Positions 5,992-14,198 are shown, counted from the stretch's first letter. The stretch is 19,603 nt of DNA from DATIJJ01 sp035478795 (GCA_035478795.1 DATIJJ010000040.1:1-19603); one strand, 5' to 3'. Translations and numbers: made by a program. The notes: a model not told the origin generated them from the sequence alone.

Positions 5992-6978
5992 TTAATCATT
6001 TAACGATGATGGCGGCCAATTATCCAGACGCATGCCTAACGATAACCCGTGCGAAGCCAGCACACTCTTGATTTCTGTTAACGACTTCTTGCCCAGATTG
6101 GGTGTCTTCAACAAATCATTTTCAGTGCGTTGAATCAAATCACCAATAAAGTAAATATTCTCCGCTTTCAGGCAATTGGCTGATCTGACCGTTAATTCAA
6201 GATCATCAACAGGCCGCGTATAAATCGGATTTACGGATTGTTGATCACTCATATCTTTTAAAATGGGTGACGATTTCAAATCAACAAACGGCGCCAGTTG
6301 TTGTTGCAGAATGGTAGCCGACCGGCGAATAGCCTCTTCCGGATCCAGCGTGCCATTGGTTTCAAGATCAATAATCAATTTGTCCAGATCGGTGCGCTGT
6401 TCAACACGGGCACTCTCAACCGCATAGGAAACCCGGCGGATCGGACTGAAACTCGCATCCAGATGCAATGCACCAATCGCTGCCTTGCCATCTTCTTTCG
6501 ATTTGCTGCGCAAGGACGCCGTCTGATAGGCGCGGCCCAGCACGACTTTTAATGTCATGTTGAGTTCGCCAGCATCATTCAAGTGGGCAATCACATGTTC
6601 CGGATTCACCACTTCAACATCATGCTCCGGCTCAATGTCACCTGCGAGAACAGGGCCTGCGCCTTTCTTGCTGATTCTTAATAAAACTTCTTCACGGCCA
6701 TGCAACTTGATGGCAATGTTTTTAAGATTCAGGAGAATTTCAACCACATCTTCCTGAACACCGGCAATCGTACCATACTCGTGCAATACGCCATCAATTC
6801 TGGCCTCAACAATCGCAGCCCCCGGCATCGATGATAAGAGAATTCGGCGCAAGGTGGTACCCAGTGTGTGACCGAATCCTCTTTCGAGAGGCTCCAGCGT
6901 CACTCTCGCATGAAAAGGACTGATCGTCTCAACAACGATTTCCCGTGGGCTTAAAAATTCGTACGGATTATTTTGCAT
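5992..6978 (-). CDS. rpoA: DNA-directed RNA polymerase subunit alpha
   Basis: 328 aa from ATG 6978 (start MQNNPYEFL aligns with E. coli MQGSVTEFL); an ATG at 6987 would add MRI. The N-terminal domain has the dimerisation/assembly motif LERGFGHTLG and RRILLSSMPG. A short acidic linker follows. The C-terminal domain carries the UP-element/activator surface RSANCLKAE and the helix-hairpin-helix TPNLGKKSLTEIK. It assembles core RNA polymerase and contacts promoter DNA and activators. Full-length and intact, it sits between rpsD and rplQ with 12-21 nt spacers as usual. The canonical C-terminal domain means classical UP-element and activator regulation is available in this organism. Confidence 0.98.
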   Translation of the reverse strand: MQNNPYEFLSPREIVVETISPFHARVTLEPLERGFGHTLGTTLRRILLSSMPGAAIVEARIDGVLHEYGTIAGVQEDVVEILLNLKNIAIKLHGREEVLLRISKKGAGPVLAGDIEPEHDVEVVNPEHVIAHLNDAGELNMTLKVVLGRAYQTASLRSKSKEDGKAAIGALHLDASFSPIRRVSYAVESARVEQRTDLDKLIIDLETNGTLDPEEAIRRSATILQQQLAPFVDLKSSPILKDMSDQQSVNPIYTRPVDDLELTVRSANCLKAENIYFIGDLIQRTENDLLKTPNLGKKSLTEIKSVLASHGLSLGMRLDNWPPSSLND

Positions 6979-6999
6979 TATCCTCATCGCTCCAAATGT

Positions 7000-7620
7000 T
7001 TACTTGGAATAAAGCTCTACAATTAATTTTTCGTAAATATCTGTCGGCAGATCAGATCGGTCAGGAATATTTTTAAATATACCTGACAATTCATTCGCGT
7101 CTACATCGACCCATCCGCAACCGGGTCTCGATTGGGACAAAGCCAAAGCACCCTGTATACGCAGCTGCTGTTTTGCGCGGGGTCGAATTGACACGACGTC
7201 ACCCGGATTTAACATCAGGGACGGAATATTTACGCTTTGACCATTCACCAGAATGGCCCGGTGAGTCACTAATTGTCTCGCTTCAGCTCTTGTTGATCCA
7301 AAACCCATCCTATAAACGACATTGTCCAATCTGCTTTCCAAAAGCTTTAACAGATTTTCACCCGTTGAACCTTTTAAACGTGCAGCTTTTTTAAAGTAAT
7401 TACGGAATTGGCGCTCCATAATACCATAAATACGTCTTACTTTTTGTTTCTCACGCAACTGCCCGCCGTATTCCGTCGCACGGCCCCTGCGAGCACCATG
7501 CACACCCGGTGCTACATCCAGTTTGCATTTCGTATCAAGCGAGCGCACACCACTCAGAAGCGACAGGTCAGCACCTTCTCGTCTTGACAATTTACATCTG
7601 GGTCCAAGATATCTAGCCAT
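7000..7620 (-). CDS. rpsD: 30S ribosomal protein S4
   Basis: 206 aa, the same length as in E. coli. N-terminus MARYLGPRCKLSRREG, then the GVHGARRGR/YGGQLREKQK region, and an S4 RNA-binding domain around residues 95-155 (ESRLDNVVYRMGFGSTRAEA, then VNGQSVNIPS). It nucleates assembly of the 30S body on 16S rRNA. In E. coli S4 is also the translational repressor of the alpha operon, acting on the leader before rpsM. Spacing is 15 nt to rpsK and about 12-21 nt to rpoA. Confidence 0.97.
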   Translation of the reverse strand: MARYLGPRCKLSRREGADLSLLSGVRSLDTKCKLDVAPGVHGARRGRATEYGGQLREKQKVRRIYGIMERQFRNYFKKAARLKGSTGENLLKLLESRLDNVVYRMGFGSTRAEARQLVTHRAILVNGQSVNIPSLMLNPGDVVSIRPRAKQQLRIQGALALSQSRPGCGWVDVDANELSGIFKNIPDRSDLPTDIYEKLIVELYSK

Positions 7621-7635
7621 TATTATTCTCCTGCC

Positions 7636-8046
7636 TTACACACGACGTTTTTTGGAATCGCGGCAACCATTAAATGGAATGCCTGTCGCATCGGTAATCG
7701 ATAGTATTTTTAAACCTGCTGTGTGCAAGGCTCTAATAGCGGATTCTCTGCCAGGGCCAGGTCCTTTCACACGAACATGAACATTTTTCATCCCAAAATT
7801 CTCAACAACAAACTGCGCCACCTTGCCCGCCGCTTCACCGGCTGCATAGGGTGTCGATTTTCGCGAGCCGCTATAACCGCAGCTGGCTGCACTTGACCAG
7901 GAAAGCGTATTTCCCTGGGCATCCGTAATAGTGACGATGGTGTTGTTAAACGAGGCCCGTATATAGGCTATTCCGTCTACGACTTGCTTCTTGACCTTTT
8001 TACGCGCCTTGGTCGTTTGAGTTTGTTGAGCTCTTGATTCTGTCAT
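7636..8046 (-). CDS. rpsK: 30S ribosomal protein S11
   Basis: 136 aa, against 129 in E. coli, with a slightly longer Gln/Thr/Lys-rich N-terminus. Signatures: ASFNNTIVTITD, GSRKSTPYAAGEAA, VKGPGPGRESAIRAL and the C-terminal NGCRDSKKRRV. It forms part of the 30S platform near the E site and mRNA exit. The ATG follows an AGGAAATGAAAAGA stretch. Separated from rpsM by 42 nt and from rpsD by 15 nt. Confidence 0.97.
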   Translation of the reverse strand: MTESRAQQTQTTKARKKVKKQVVDGIAYIRASFNNTIVTITDAQGNTLSWSSAASCGYSGSRKSTPYAAGEAAGKVAQFVVENFGMKNVHVRVKGPGPGRESAIRALHTAGLKILSITDATGIPFNGCRDSKKRRV

Positions 8047-8088
8047 TTCTTTTCATTTCCTGGTTAACTAGCTGAAATAAAGATACTT

Positions 8089-8445
8089 TTAGTTTTTACC
8101 CTTACGTTTTCCCTTACGGGTTCTCGCATTCGTGCGTGTGCGTTGTCCTCTGACCGGTAAGCCACGTCTGTGACGCAAGCCACGGTAAGCACCTAATTCA
8201 ATAAGCCGCTTGACGTTCATTGACACTTCACGACGAAGATCACCTTCAACGCGAAATTTGGCGACTTCATTACGCAGACCATCCAGTTCCGCTTCTGAAA
8301 GATCCTTGACCTTCGTTTCAGGTTTGATCTTCGCAGCAAGGCAGATGGTTTCCGCTCTGCTACGCCCAACGCCATAAATAGCAGTAAGGCCAATCACTAT
8401 ATGTTTCTGCACGGGTATATTAACGCCTGCAATACGAGCTGCCAT
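8089..8445 (-). CDS. rpsM: 30S ribosomal protein S13
   Basis: 118 aa, the E. coli length. Starts MAARIAGVNIP; contains the helix-hairpin-helix segment AIYGVGRSRAE and the basic tail RGLPVRGQRTRTNARTRKG that reaches between head and P-site tRNA. TAGGAG lies about 8 nt before the ATG. First gene of the alpha part, preceded by a 111-nt leader-sized gap after rpmJ. Confidence 0.97.
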   Translation of the reverse strand: MAARIAGVNIPVQKHIVIGLTAIYGVGRSRAETICLAAKIKPETKVKDLSEAELDGLRNEVAKFRVEGDLRREVSMNVKRLIELGAYRGLRHRRGLPVRGQRTRTNARTRKGKRKGKN

Positions 8446-8472
8446 TCAAACACTCCTACAACTTGCTCTATC

Positions 8473-8528
8473 TAACGCATTTAATTGAAAAAGTGCGTCA
8501 GTTTAATCTCGAATTAATAAAAAATCAA
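8473..8528 (-). promoter_or_regulatory. Candidate alpha-operon promoter and hairpin before rpsM
   Basis: TTGATT (8528-8523), a 17-bp spacer and TAAACT (8505-8500) form a moderate sigma70-like promoter with 4/6 matches in each box. A hairpin with arms TGACGCA/TGCGTTA (8500-8494 and 8479-8473; one G-U pair; 14-nt loop) overlaps the initiation region. It would therefore form only in transcripts reading through from the spc part, not in those starting at this promoter (~8493). The position is that of the S4-controlled leader in E. coli; function here is inferred. Confidence 0.3.
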
Positions 8529-8556
8529 TCTCTCAGCATAAAGAATAGTGAGAAAA

Positions 8557-8670
8557 TTAACCCTGCTTTTGTTTATGTCTCTTTTCCTTGCAGATCACCC
8601 TCACCACGCGATTGCGGCGAACAATCTTGCAATTACGACAAACCTTTTTTACTGATGCACCTACTTTCAT
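8557..8670 (-). CDS. rpmJ: 50S ribosomal protein L36
   Basis: 37 aa, found by reading the gap between secY and rpsM: MKVGASVKKVCRNCK at the start and ending RHKQKQG, TAA stop at 8559-8557. The zinc-binding set C11, C14, C27, H32 is complete, so this is the zinc-containing (C+) form. L36 binds 23S rRNA in the large subunit. It lies 35 nt after secY, the usual gammaproteobacterial position closing the spc part. Confidence 0.96.
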   Translation of the reverse strand: MKVGASVKKVCRNCKIVRRNRVVRVICKEKRHKQKQG

Positions 8671-8705
8671 ATCCGACTCCAATTGACTTATCTGTCTTTT
8701 TTACC

Positions 8706-10034
8706 TTATTTAACCAAACCCATACCGCCACCGCGCAAGTTTGCTTTCTTAAGCAATGATTCATATTGGTAAGACATCATGTGAGCCTGAACCTGGGCAA
8801 TAAAATCCATAACCACCACTACAATAATCAGGAGTGAAGTGCCTCCAAAATAAAAAGGAACATTCCACGTCAGGATCATAAACTCAGGCAAAAGACAAAC
8901 CAGCGTCACATAGACTGCCCCCGACAATGTTAATCGCGACATGACGGTATCAATATAGCGGGCCGTCTGCTCGCCCGGTCGGATGCCAGGCACAAAAGCG
9001 CCTGATTTCTTGAGATTTTCTGCCGTATCCTTCGGGTTAAAAACCAAAGCCGTATAGAAAAAGCAAAAGAATACGATCGCCACCGCAAATAAAATCATGT
9101 GCAAGGGCTGTCCCTGCTGTAAGGCAACACCAATAGAACCCAGCCATTCCATTCCTTTCGTATGCCCAAACCATTGAGCCAACGTCGCGGGAAACAGAAT
9201 AATACTGGATGCAAAAATCGGAGGTATCACACCCGACATATTAATCTTGAGTGGCAAATGGCTGCTTTTCGCAGAATACATATTGCCACCCTGCATGCGC
9301 CGCGCATAATTGATCGTGATGCGCCGTTGGCCTCTTTCAACAAAAACCACAAAAGCCACGACAGCGATAACAGCCAGCAGAATGAGAAGCAATCCAATCA
9401 CTTGCAGTTGTCCTTCCCTCACCTGTTCCAGGGTCCGTCCAACTGCTTCGGGCAATCCGGCAACAATACCTGAAAAGATAATGATTGAAATACCATTACC
9501 AATGCCCCGTTCGGTCACCTGTTCGCCCAACCACATCAAAAACAGTGTTCCTGTGACCAGTGTCAAAGTGGTCGTAAAATAAAAAGATAGGCCAGGATCC
9601 AGTGCAATCCCGTGCGCCGCCAGCATTTTCGAAATACCAATGGCCTGAAACGTCGCCAGCACAAGCGTCCCGTATCGGGTATATTTGTTTATCTTGCGCT
9701 GCCCGGATTCGCCTTCCTTTCTCAATTCAGAAAGCTGTGGCGACAACACCGTCAGGAGCTGCACAATAATAGAAGCAGAAATGTAGGGCATGATACCGAG
9801 TGCAAATACACTAAACCGCATCAATGCACCACCGGAAAACATATTAAAAAGACCAATAATATTGTTTTGTTGTGCATTAAACATGTCTTGCAGGCGTATT
9901 GGATTGAGCCCCGGGACAGGTATGTATGAACCAATCCTGAATACAACAATAGCCAACAGAACAAATTGCAAACGTCTCTTTAAATCAATAAGTCCCTGAT
10001 TCGCAGTTCCTGATCCCGGATGATTTGTTCCCAT
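8706..10034 (-). CDS. secY: Protein translocase subunit SecY
   Basis: 442 aa, against 443 in E. coli. It forms the central channel of the SecYEG inner-membrane translocon that exports unfolded proteins and inserts membrane proteins. Ten hydrophobic segments can be followed. Signatures: YIPVPGLNP before the plug region, FALGIMPYISASIIVQLL in the second helix, GIGNGISIIIF, the cytoplasmic loop YARRMQGGNMYS, and the SecA/ribosome-facing loop around GAFVPGIRPGEQTARYID. The ATG follows the rplO stop codon directly, with no intergenic base. The reading frame is intact. Confidence 0.98.
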   Translation of the reverse strand: MGTNHPGSGTANQGLIDLKRRLQFVLLAIVVFRIGSYIPVPGLNPIRLQDMFNAQQNNIIGLFNMFSGGALMRFSVFALGIMPYISASIIVQLLTVLSPQLSELRKEGESGQRKINKYTRYGTLVLATFQAIGISKMLAAHGIALDPGLSFYFTTTLTLVTGTLFLMWLGEQVTERGIGNGISIIIFSGIVAGLPEAVGRTLEQVREGQLQVIGLLLILLAVIAVVAFVVFVERGQRRITINYARRMQGGNMYSAKSSHLPLKINMSGVIPPIFASSIILFPATLAQWFGHTKGMEWLGSIGVALQQGQPLHMILFAVAIVFFCFFYTALVFNPKDTAENLKKSGAFVPGIRPGEQTARYIDTVMSRLTLSGAVYVTLVCLLPEFMILTWNVPFYFGGTSLLIIVVVVMDFIAQVQAHMMSYQYESLLKKANLRGGGMGLVK

Positions 10035-10469
10035 TTACGCCTCAACCTTTCCACCCAGCGCTTCAATTGCCTTGCGAGCACCCGAAGTCACGGATACACC
10101 GCGAATGATCACCTTTTTATCCAGGTTGCCCGCAGAAATAATTTTCACATATTTTGTGTTGACGCGGATTAAATCAGCGGATTTCAGGGCGTCCAGATCA
10201 ACTGTTTCTGACGCAACTTTATTGAGATCCGACAAGCGGACTTCCTCGCACATCAATGCTTTTTTAGAGCGGAATCCGGATTTCGGAATTCTTCTCTGCA
10301 AGGGCATTTGTCCACCTTCAAAACCGACCTTATGAAAACCGCCTGCACGGGCACGTTGACCCTTATGACCACGTCCGCATGTCTTACCCTTACCGGAACC
10401 CATGCCGCGCCCCAATCTCTTCGCCGGTGTTTTTGAACCGGGCGCCGGTTTTAATGTGTTGAGATTCAT
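10035..10469 (-). CDS. rplO: 50S ribosomal protein L15
   Basis: 144 aa, identical in length to E. coli L15. N-terminus MNLNTLKPAPGSK, followed by the Gly/Lys-rich rRNA-threading segment GRGMGSGKGKTCGRGHKGQ and GGFHKVGFEGGQMPLQRR; the globular C-terminal half ends EALGGKVEA. A late assembly protein of the 50S subunit. 2 nt after rpmD and contiguous with secY. Confidence 0.97.
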   Translation of the reverse strand: MNLNTLKPAPGSKTPAKRLGRGMGSGKGKTCGRGHKGQRARAGGFHKVGFEGGQMPLQRRIPKSGFRSKKALMCEEVRLSDLNKVASETVDLDALKSADLIRVNTKYVKIISAGNLDKKVIIRGVSVTSGARKAIEALGGKVEA

Positions 10470-10471
10470 TC

Positions 10472-10663
10472 TTACACTTCCTCTACTGATAACAGATGCC
10501 CAACCTTATTGATCATGCCACGAATGCATGGGTCATCCTGTAATACAACTGAATGGCGCAATTTTCGTAAACCTAACCCTTTAATGCATTCCTTATGTTT
10601 TGGCTGCGCTGCAATGACACTTTTAATCAGGGTTACTTTAAGCTGTTTGTTTTTACCTGGCAT
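10472..10663 (-). CDS. rpmD: 50S ribosomal protein L30
   Basis: 63 aa (E. coli 59). Family features: LKVTLIKSVIAAQPKHKE, GLGLRKLRHSVVLQD and the closing GMINKVGHLLSVEEV. Binds 23S rRNA in the large subunit. 2 nt after rpsE and 2 nt before rplO, suggesting translational coupling. Confidence 0.96.
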   Translation of the reverse strand: MPGKNKQLKVTLIKSVIAAQPKHKECIKGLGLRKLRHSVVLQDDPCIRGMINKVGHLLSVEEV

Positions 10664-10665
10664 AA

Positions 10666-11178
10666 TTATTGATCCCCGATTATTTCTTCTACTGTTTTGC
10701 CGCGTTTCGCAGCAACATGCTCAGGTGTCGTAACCCCTTCCAGTGCATCAAGCGTCGCTCTGACCACATTGATTGGATTGGTTGAACCCACAATTTTAGC
10801 CAGCACATTTCGGATTCCAAGAACTTCGCATACAGCGCGCATTGCACCACCCGCAATAATTCCTGTACCTTCAGAGGCAGGTTTCATAAAGACGCGGGTT
10901 GCACCGTGCTTTCCATTCACCTGTGAATACAAGGTTCCACCTTTCAACACAACATGACGCATATTCTTGCGTGCCGATTCAAGTGCTTTCTGGATGGCAA
11001 CAGGCACTTCACGAGCCTTCCCGCGCCCTATGCCGATGCGACCATTTCCATCGCCAACTACAGTGATGGCAGCAAAACTGAAAATTCTACCGCCCTTCAC
11101 GACCTTGGCATTTCGAGATACTGCAACCAGCTTCTCTTGCATGCCGTCACTTTTTGTCATTTGATCAAAACTAGCCAT
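10666..11178 (-). CDS. rpsE: 30S ribosomal protein S5
   Basis: 170 aa (E. coli 167). Double-stranded-RNA-binding-like N-terminal domain with LVAVSRNAKVVKGGR and FSFAAITVVGDGNGRIG, then the S5 C-terminal fold with GTGIIAGGAMRAVCEVLGI and GSTNPINVV. S5 acts in decoding fidelity and mRNA unwinding at the entry channel. The first few residues (MASFDQMTKSDG) are variable and an internal Met could be used. 13 nt after rplR. Confidence 0.97.
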   Translation of the reverse strand: MASFDQMTKSDGMQEKLVAVSRNAKVVKGGRIFSFAAITVVGDGNGRIGIGRGKAREVPVAIQKALESARKNMRHVVLKGGTLYSQVNGKHGATRVFMKPASEGTGIIAGGAMRAVCEVLGIRNVLAKIVGSTNPINVVRATLDALEGVTTPEHVAAKRGKTVEEIIGDQ

Positions 11179-11191
11179 TATTCTTTAGCCC

Positions 11192-11551
11192 TTAAAATTG
11201 TAAACCACCTTCTCTGGCTGCCTCAGCCAACGCCTTGATTCGACCATGGTAATCAAAACCGGATCGATCAAATGCAACTTTTATCAAGCCTGCATCAAGA
11301 GCACGTTCCGCTACCAGCTTGCCCACCATGCGCGCAGCTTCAACGTTACCCGTTGACTTGAGTTGACCCTTAATTTTCTTATCAAGAGTCGATGCAGTAG
11401 CCAGTACATTGGCACCATCATCAGAAATAATCTGTGCATAAATATGCTGTGGTGTTCTGTGAACACATAAGCGCACTGTATTTTGCTCACGAATCTTCAT
11501 TCGTGTTTTCAGCGCTCTGCGCTGCCTGGACAATTTTTTATTCATTTTCAT
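11192..11551 (-). CDS. rplR: 50S ribosomal protein L18
   Basis: 119 aa (E. coli 117). Signatures: RLCVHRTPQHIYAQII, LKSTGNVEAARMVGK and FDRSGFDYHGRIKALAEAAREGGLQF-type ending. It binds 5S rRNA in the central protuberance. AGG lies 5 nt before the chosen ATG; a second ATG two codons downstream is possible. 9 nt after rplF. Confidence 0.97.
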   Translation of the reverse strand: MKMNKKLSRQRRALKTRMKIREQNTVRLCVHRTPQHIYAQIISDDGANVLATASTLDKKIKGQLKSTGNVEAARMVGKLVAERALDAGLIKVAFDRSGFDYHGRIKALAEAAREGGLQF

Positions 11552-11560
11552 AAATACCTG

Positions 11561-12127
11561 CTATTTCTTCTTGGTTTCTTTCAGCACAATAACTTCATTG
11601 GCGTAGCGAATGCCTTTCCCTTTATAAAGCTCCGGAGGTCGTGCACTTCGAATTTTCGATGCAACATGTCCTACCAGATGTTTATCTGTTCCCTTAACCA
11701 CTATTTCTGTCTGGCTCGGCGTTTCGATAGTCACGCCTTCAGGCGCCCTGATCACTACCGGATGAGAAAAACCGATCGATAAATTCAGTTCATGACCTTT
11801 GGCCTGAGCACGAAAACCGACACCCACCAGTAAAAGTTTACGCTCAAAACCTTCCGTTATCCCTTTGATATTGTTTGCAAATTTAGCTCTTTCTGTTGCA
11901 ACAATGGAATTCTTCAATTTAAGTCCTGATCCCGAGCGACAGTATCCGGCATCCGCATTGGGTCTGAATTTAACAATGCCATCTTCAAACTGAGCCAATA
12001 CGGAGCGATGAATTGAAATATTCATCTGACCTTTAGGCCCTTTAACGTGTATATCGTGTCCTTGTATTTTGATATCTACATTTTTAGGGACAGCGACTGG
12101 TTTTCTACCTATTCTTGATGTGGCCAT
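11561..12127 (-). CDS. rplF: 50S ribosomal protein L6
   Basis: 188 aa, about 11 longer than E. coli L6 (177). Two tandem L6-type domains. Signatures: MATSRIGRKPVAVP, VKGPKGQM, LLLVGVGFRAQAKGHELNLSIGFSHPV in the middle and the conserved SKIRSARPPELYKGKGIRY near the end. It binds 23S rRNA near the sarcin-ricin loop and GTPase centre. GGAGGGAAGT supplies a strong Shine-Dalgarno. The extra length is in the internal linker (around GYCRSGSGLKLKNS) rather than an extension of the signature regions. Confidence 0.97.
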   Translation of the reverse strand: MATSRIGRKPVAVPKNVDIKIQGHDIHVKGPKGQMNISIHRSVLAQFEDGIVKFRPNADAGYCRSGSGLKLKNSIVATERAKFANNIKGITEGFERKLLLVGVGFRAQAKGHELNLSIGFSHPVVIRAPEGVTIETPSQTEIVVKGTDKHLVGHVASKIRSARPPELYKGKGIRYANEVIVLKETKKK

Positions 12128-12139
12128 ACTTCCCTCCGA

Positions 12140-12535
12140 CTACTCGACCGTACACAATACTTCACCACCCAGGTTTTGCATACGCGCCGAGCGTTCGGTC
12201 ATAACACCTTTGGATGTTGATACAATAGCAATGCCCATTCCTGCACGGACAATCGGCAATTTGTCAGCGCCCCTGTAAATACGAAGGCCATTACGGCTTA
12301 TCCGCTTTATTTTTTCGATGACAGGACGTCCCTGATAATATTTCAAGGTGACACTTAAATTTGTTTTACCGTCTGTTTTATGAGCTTCCCAGGAAGTAAT
12401 GTAACCCTCTTCCAGAAGAACCTTTAAAATAGAAACTTTCAGTTTCGATGCTGGCAACGTGATTTGCTTTTCACCCACCATTTGCGCATTACGTATGCGC
12501 GTTAACATATCCGCAATCGGATCTTGCATTGACAT
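12140..12535 (-). CDS. rpsH: 30S ribosomal protein S8
   Basis: 131 aa (E. coli 130). Starts MSMQDPIADMLTRIRN, identical to the E. coli start, and ends with STSKGVMTERSARMQNLGGE. It binds 16S rRNA helix 21 and in E. coli is the translational repressor of the spc operon. 31 nt after rpsN, 12 nt before rplF. Confidence 0.98.
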   Translation of the reverse strand: MSMQDPIADMLTRIRNAQMVGEKQITLPASKLKVSILKVLLEEGYITSWEAHKTDGKTNLSVTLKYYQGRPVIEKIKRISRNGLRIYRGADKLPIVRAGMGIAIVSTSKGVMTERSARMQNLGGEVLCTVE

Positions 12536-12566
12536 TATTAATACCCCTTACTTTCTGCAAACACTA

Positions 12567-12872
12567 TTACCAACTAGCTTTATGCATTCCCGGGACAAGG
12601 CCGTTCATCACAGCTGAACGCATGTGAATTCGGCACAAACCCGTCAAGCGATTATATGCTCGTGATCTGCCACACAGTCTGCAACGATTACGTTGACGAC
12701 AAATACTCGAATCACGAGGCAATTTCTGAAGCTCACGCTCCGCATTAATCCGGTCCTCATCGCTTGAGTGGGGACTGGATATCAGAACTCTCAGTTTTTC
12801 GCGGTTAATCCTGTGTTTCTTACCTAACGCAGATCGCTTTTTTTCACGCTGAACCATTGAAGTCTTTGCCAT
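12567..12872 (-). CDS. rpsN: 30S ribosomal protein S14, long form with zinc-type ligands
   Basis: 101 aa, the long form typical of gammaproteobacteria (short zinc-type S14 is ~61 aa). The C-terminal part nevertheless carries C64-x2-C67-x12-C80-x2-H83. The spacing is that of the CxxC-x12-CxxC zinc knuckle of short S14, with His as fourth ligand, plus an additional Cys58. Long S14 proteins normally lack a complete set. The rest is ordinary: KLPRDSS..RQRNRC, and VPGMHKASW at the end. S14 sits in the 30S head and contacts S3/S10. Between rplE (7 nt) and rpsH (31 nt) as in the standard spc order. Zinc binding is inferred from residues only. Confidence 0.95.
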   Translation of the reverse strand: MAKTSMVQREKKRSALGKKHRINREKLRVLISSPHSSDEDRINAERELQKLPRDSSICRQRNRCRLCGRSRAYNRLTGLCRIHMRSAVMNGLVPGMHKASW

Positions 12873-12879
12873 AGTATTT

Positions 12880-13431
12880 CTAGCCCATGTCTTTTTCTTT
12901 AAATGGAAAATCGAATGCCTCTAACAAAGCATGCGCTTCTTTATTTGTTTTCGCCGAGGTAGTAATAGTGATATCAAGACCACGCAATGCATCAATCTTG
13001 TCGTATTCTATCTCTGGAAAAACGATTTGTTCCTTGAAACCCAAACTATAATTTCCCCTGCCATCAAACGATTTGATACTCAAACCTCGAAAGTCGCGTA
13101 CGCGTGGCAGTGCAATAGCAATCAGCCTGTCAAGAAATTCATACATTCGCTGTCCACGTAACGTAACCTTACACCCGATAGGCCAGCCTTCACGTACTTT
13201 AAATCCGGCAATAGACTTGCGGGCCAAAGTAGTAACCGGTTTCTGCCCGGCAATTTTTTCGAGATCAGTAATGCCGGAAGCAATCACTTTCTTGTCATCC
13301 ATTGCCTCACCCAGACCCATATTCAATGTGATCTTGTTGATACGAGGAACCTGCATGACAGATTTATAGTTAAATTTGTCTCTTAATTTTTTTACGACTT
13401 CTTTGTGATAATACTCTTGTAATCGTGCCAT
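12880..13431 (-). CDS. rplE: 50S ribosomal protein L5
   Basis: 183 aa (E. coli 179). Signatures: MARLQEYYHKEVVKKL, VMQVPRINKITLNMGLGEA, the conserved RGLSIKSFDGRGNYSLGFKEQ region around residue 115-135, and the ending AFDFPFKEK. It binds 5S rRNA and contacts the P-site tRNA and the S13 bridge. 12 nt after rplX, the junction at which S8 represses the spc operon in E. coli; I could not identify a clear copy of that site. Confidence 0.97.
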   Translation of the reverse strand: MARLQEYYHKEVVKKLRDKFNYKSVMQVPRINKITLNMGLGEAMDDKKVIASGITDLEKIAGQKPVTTLARKSIAGFKVREGWPIGCKVTLRGQRMYEFLDRLIAIALPRVRDFRGLSIKSFDGRGNYSLGFKEQIVFPEIEYDKIDALRGLDITITTSAKTNKEAHALLEAFDFPFKEKDMG

Positions 13432-13443
13432 AACCCACCTGTT

Positions 13444-13764
13444 CTACACATCAACTACTTCGTCAGTAGATTTGAAATAACGCACATTTTTTCCATTCTC
13501 CAATGTGCGCACGCCAACACGCGATCCCTTTCCGGATGCCTGATCAAGCAACATCACATTTGAACGGTGAAGCGGACGTGTTTTGATAACAATACCACCT
13601 TTATCACCCGTATTCGGGTTAGCCTTAACATGCTTTTTGGCTGTATTAATGCCGTCAACAACGAGCATTTCACAATTCTTCAGGACGGACAGAACCACAC
13701 CTTTCCTGCCTTTGTCCTTCCCGGCAATTACGATAACCTCATCGCCTTTTTTGATTTTTCTCAT
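13444..13764 (-). CDS. rplX: 50S ribosomal protein L24
   Basis: 106 aa (E. coli 104). The N-terminal KOW domain is clear: KKGDEVIVIAGKDKGRKG at about residues 4-21, then VDGINTAKKHVKANPNTGDKGG and KTRPLHRSNVML. It is an assembly initiator protein binding 23S rRNA near the tunnel exit. The 39-nt spacer to rplN has a T-run after a very short ACGT/ACGT palindrome, too weak to call a terminator. Confidence 0.97.
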   Translation of the reverse strand: MRKIKKGDEVIVIAGKDKGRKGVVLSVLKNCEMLVVDGINTAKKHVKANPNTGDKGGIVIKTRPLHRSNVMLLDQASGKGSRVGVRTLENGKNVRYFKSTDEVVDV

Positions 13765-13803
13765 GTTTCGCTCTCAATAAAAAAACGTACAAAACGTCAG
13801 GAC

Positions 13804-14172
13804 TTATAAAACTTCAGGGGCCAATGAAATAATTTTCATGAAATTTTCACCGCGCAACTCACGCGTAATAGGCCCGAAAATACGTGTTCCAATCGGCTGC
13901 ATCTGCGCATTTAACAATACAACCGCGTTCTCATCAAAGCGTATAAGAGACCCATCCGGACGTCTGATCCCTTTGCGGGTTCTTACAATCACAGCGTTTA
14001 AGACCTCACCCTTTTTTACCTTACCTCGGGGGATCGCTTCTTTCACACTCACCTTGATGACATCACCAATACTGGCGTACCTGCGACGCGAGCCGCCCAG
14101 TACTTTTATGCACATCACCTGGCGAGCGCCACTGTTGTCCGCCACATCCAGGATCGTCTGCGTCTGAATCAT
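13804..14172 (-). CDS. rplN: 50S ribosomal protein L14
   Basis: 122 aa from ATG 14172, giving the family start MIQTQTILDVADNSGAR; TTGGAGTTAAGC immediately upstream supplies GGAG at 7 nt, so the in-frame TTG at 14184 is part of the Shine-Dalgarno rather than the start. Signatures: VMCIKVLGGSRRRYA, KEAIPRGKVKKG, VRTRKGIRRPDGS and the ending FMKIISLAPEVL. It lies at the subunit interface, contacting 16S helix 14. It is the first gene of the spc part after a 96-nt gap. Confidence 0.97.
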   Translation of the reverse strand: MIQTQTILDVADNSGARQVMCIKVLGGSRRRYASIGDVIKVSVKEAIPRGKVKKGEVLNAVIVRTRKGIRRPDGSLIRFDENAVVLLNAQMQPIGTRIFGPITRELRGENFMKIISLAPEVL

Positions 14173-14198
14173 GCTTAACTCCAATTTATGACGGATAC

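Noticed and set aside
13765..13803. T-run after ACGT...ACGT between rplN and rplX as terminator
   Set aside because: The stem is only 4 bp and it lies within a tightly packed operon.
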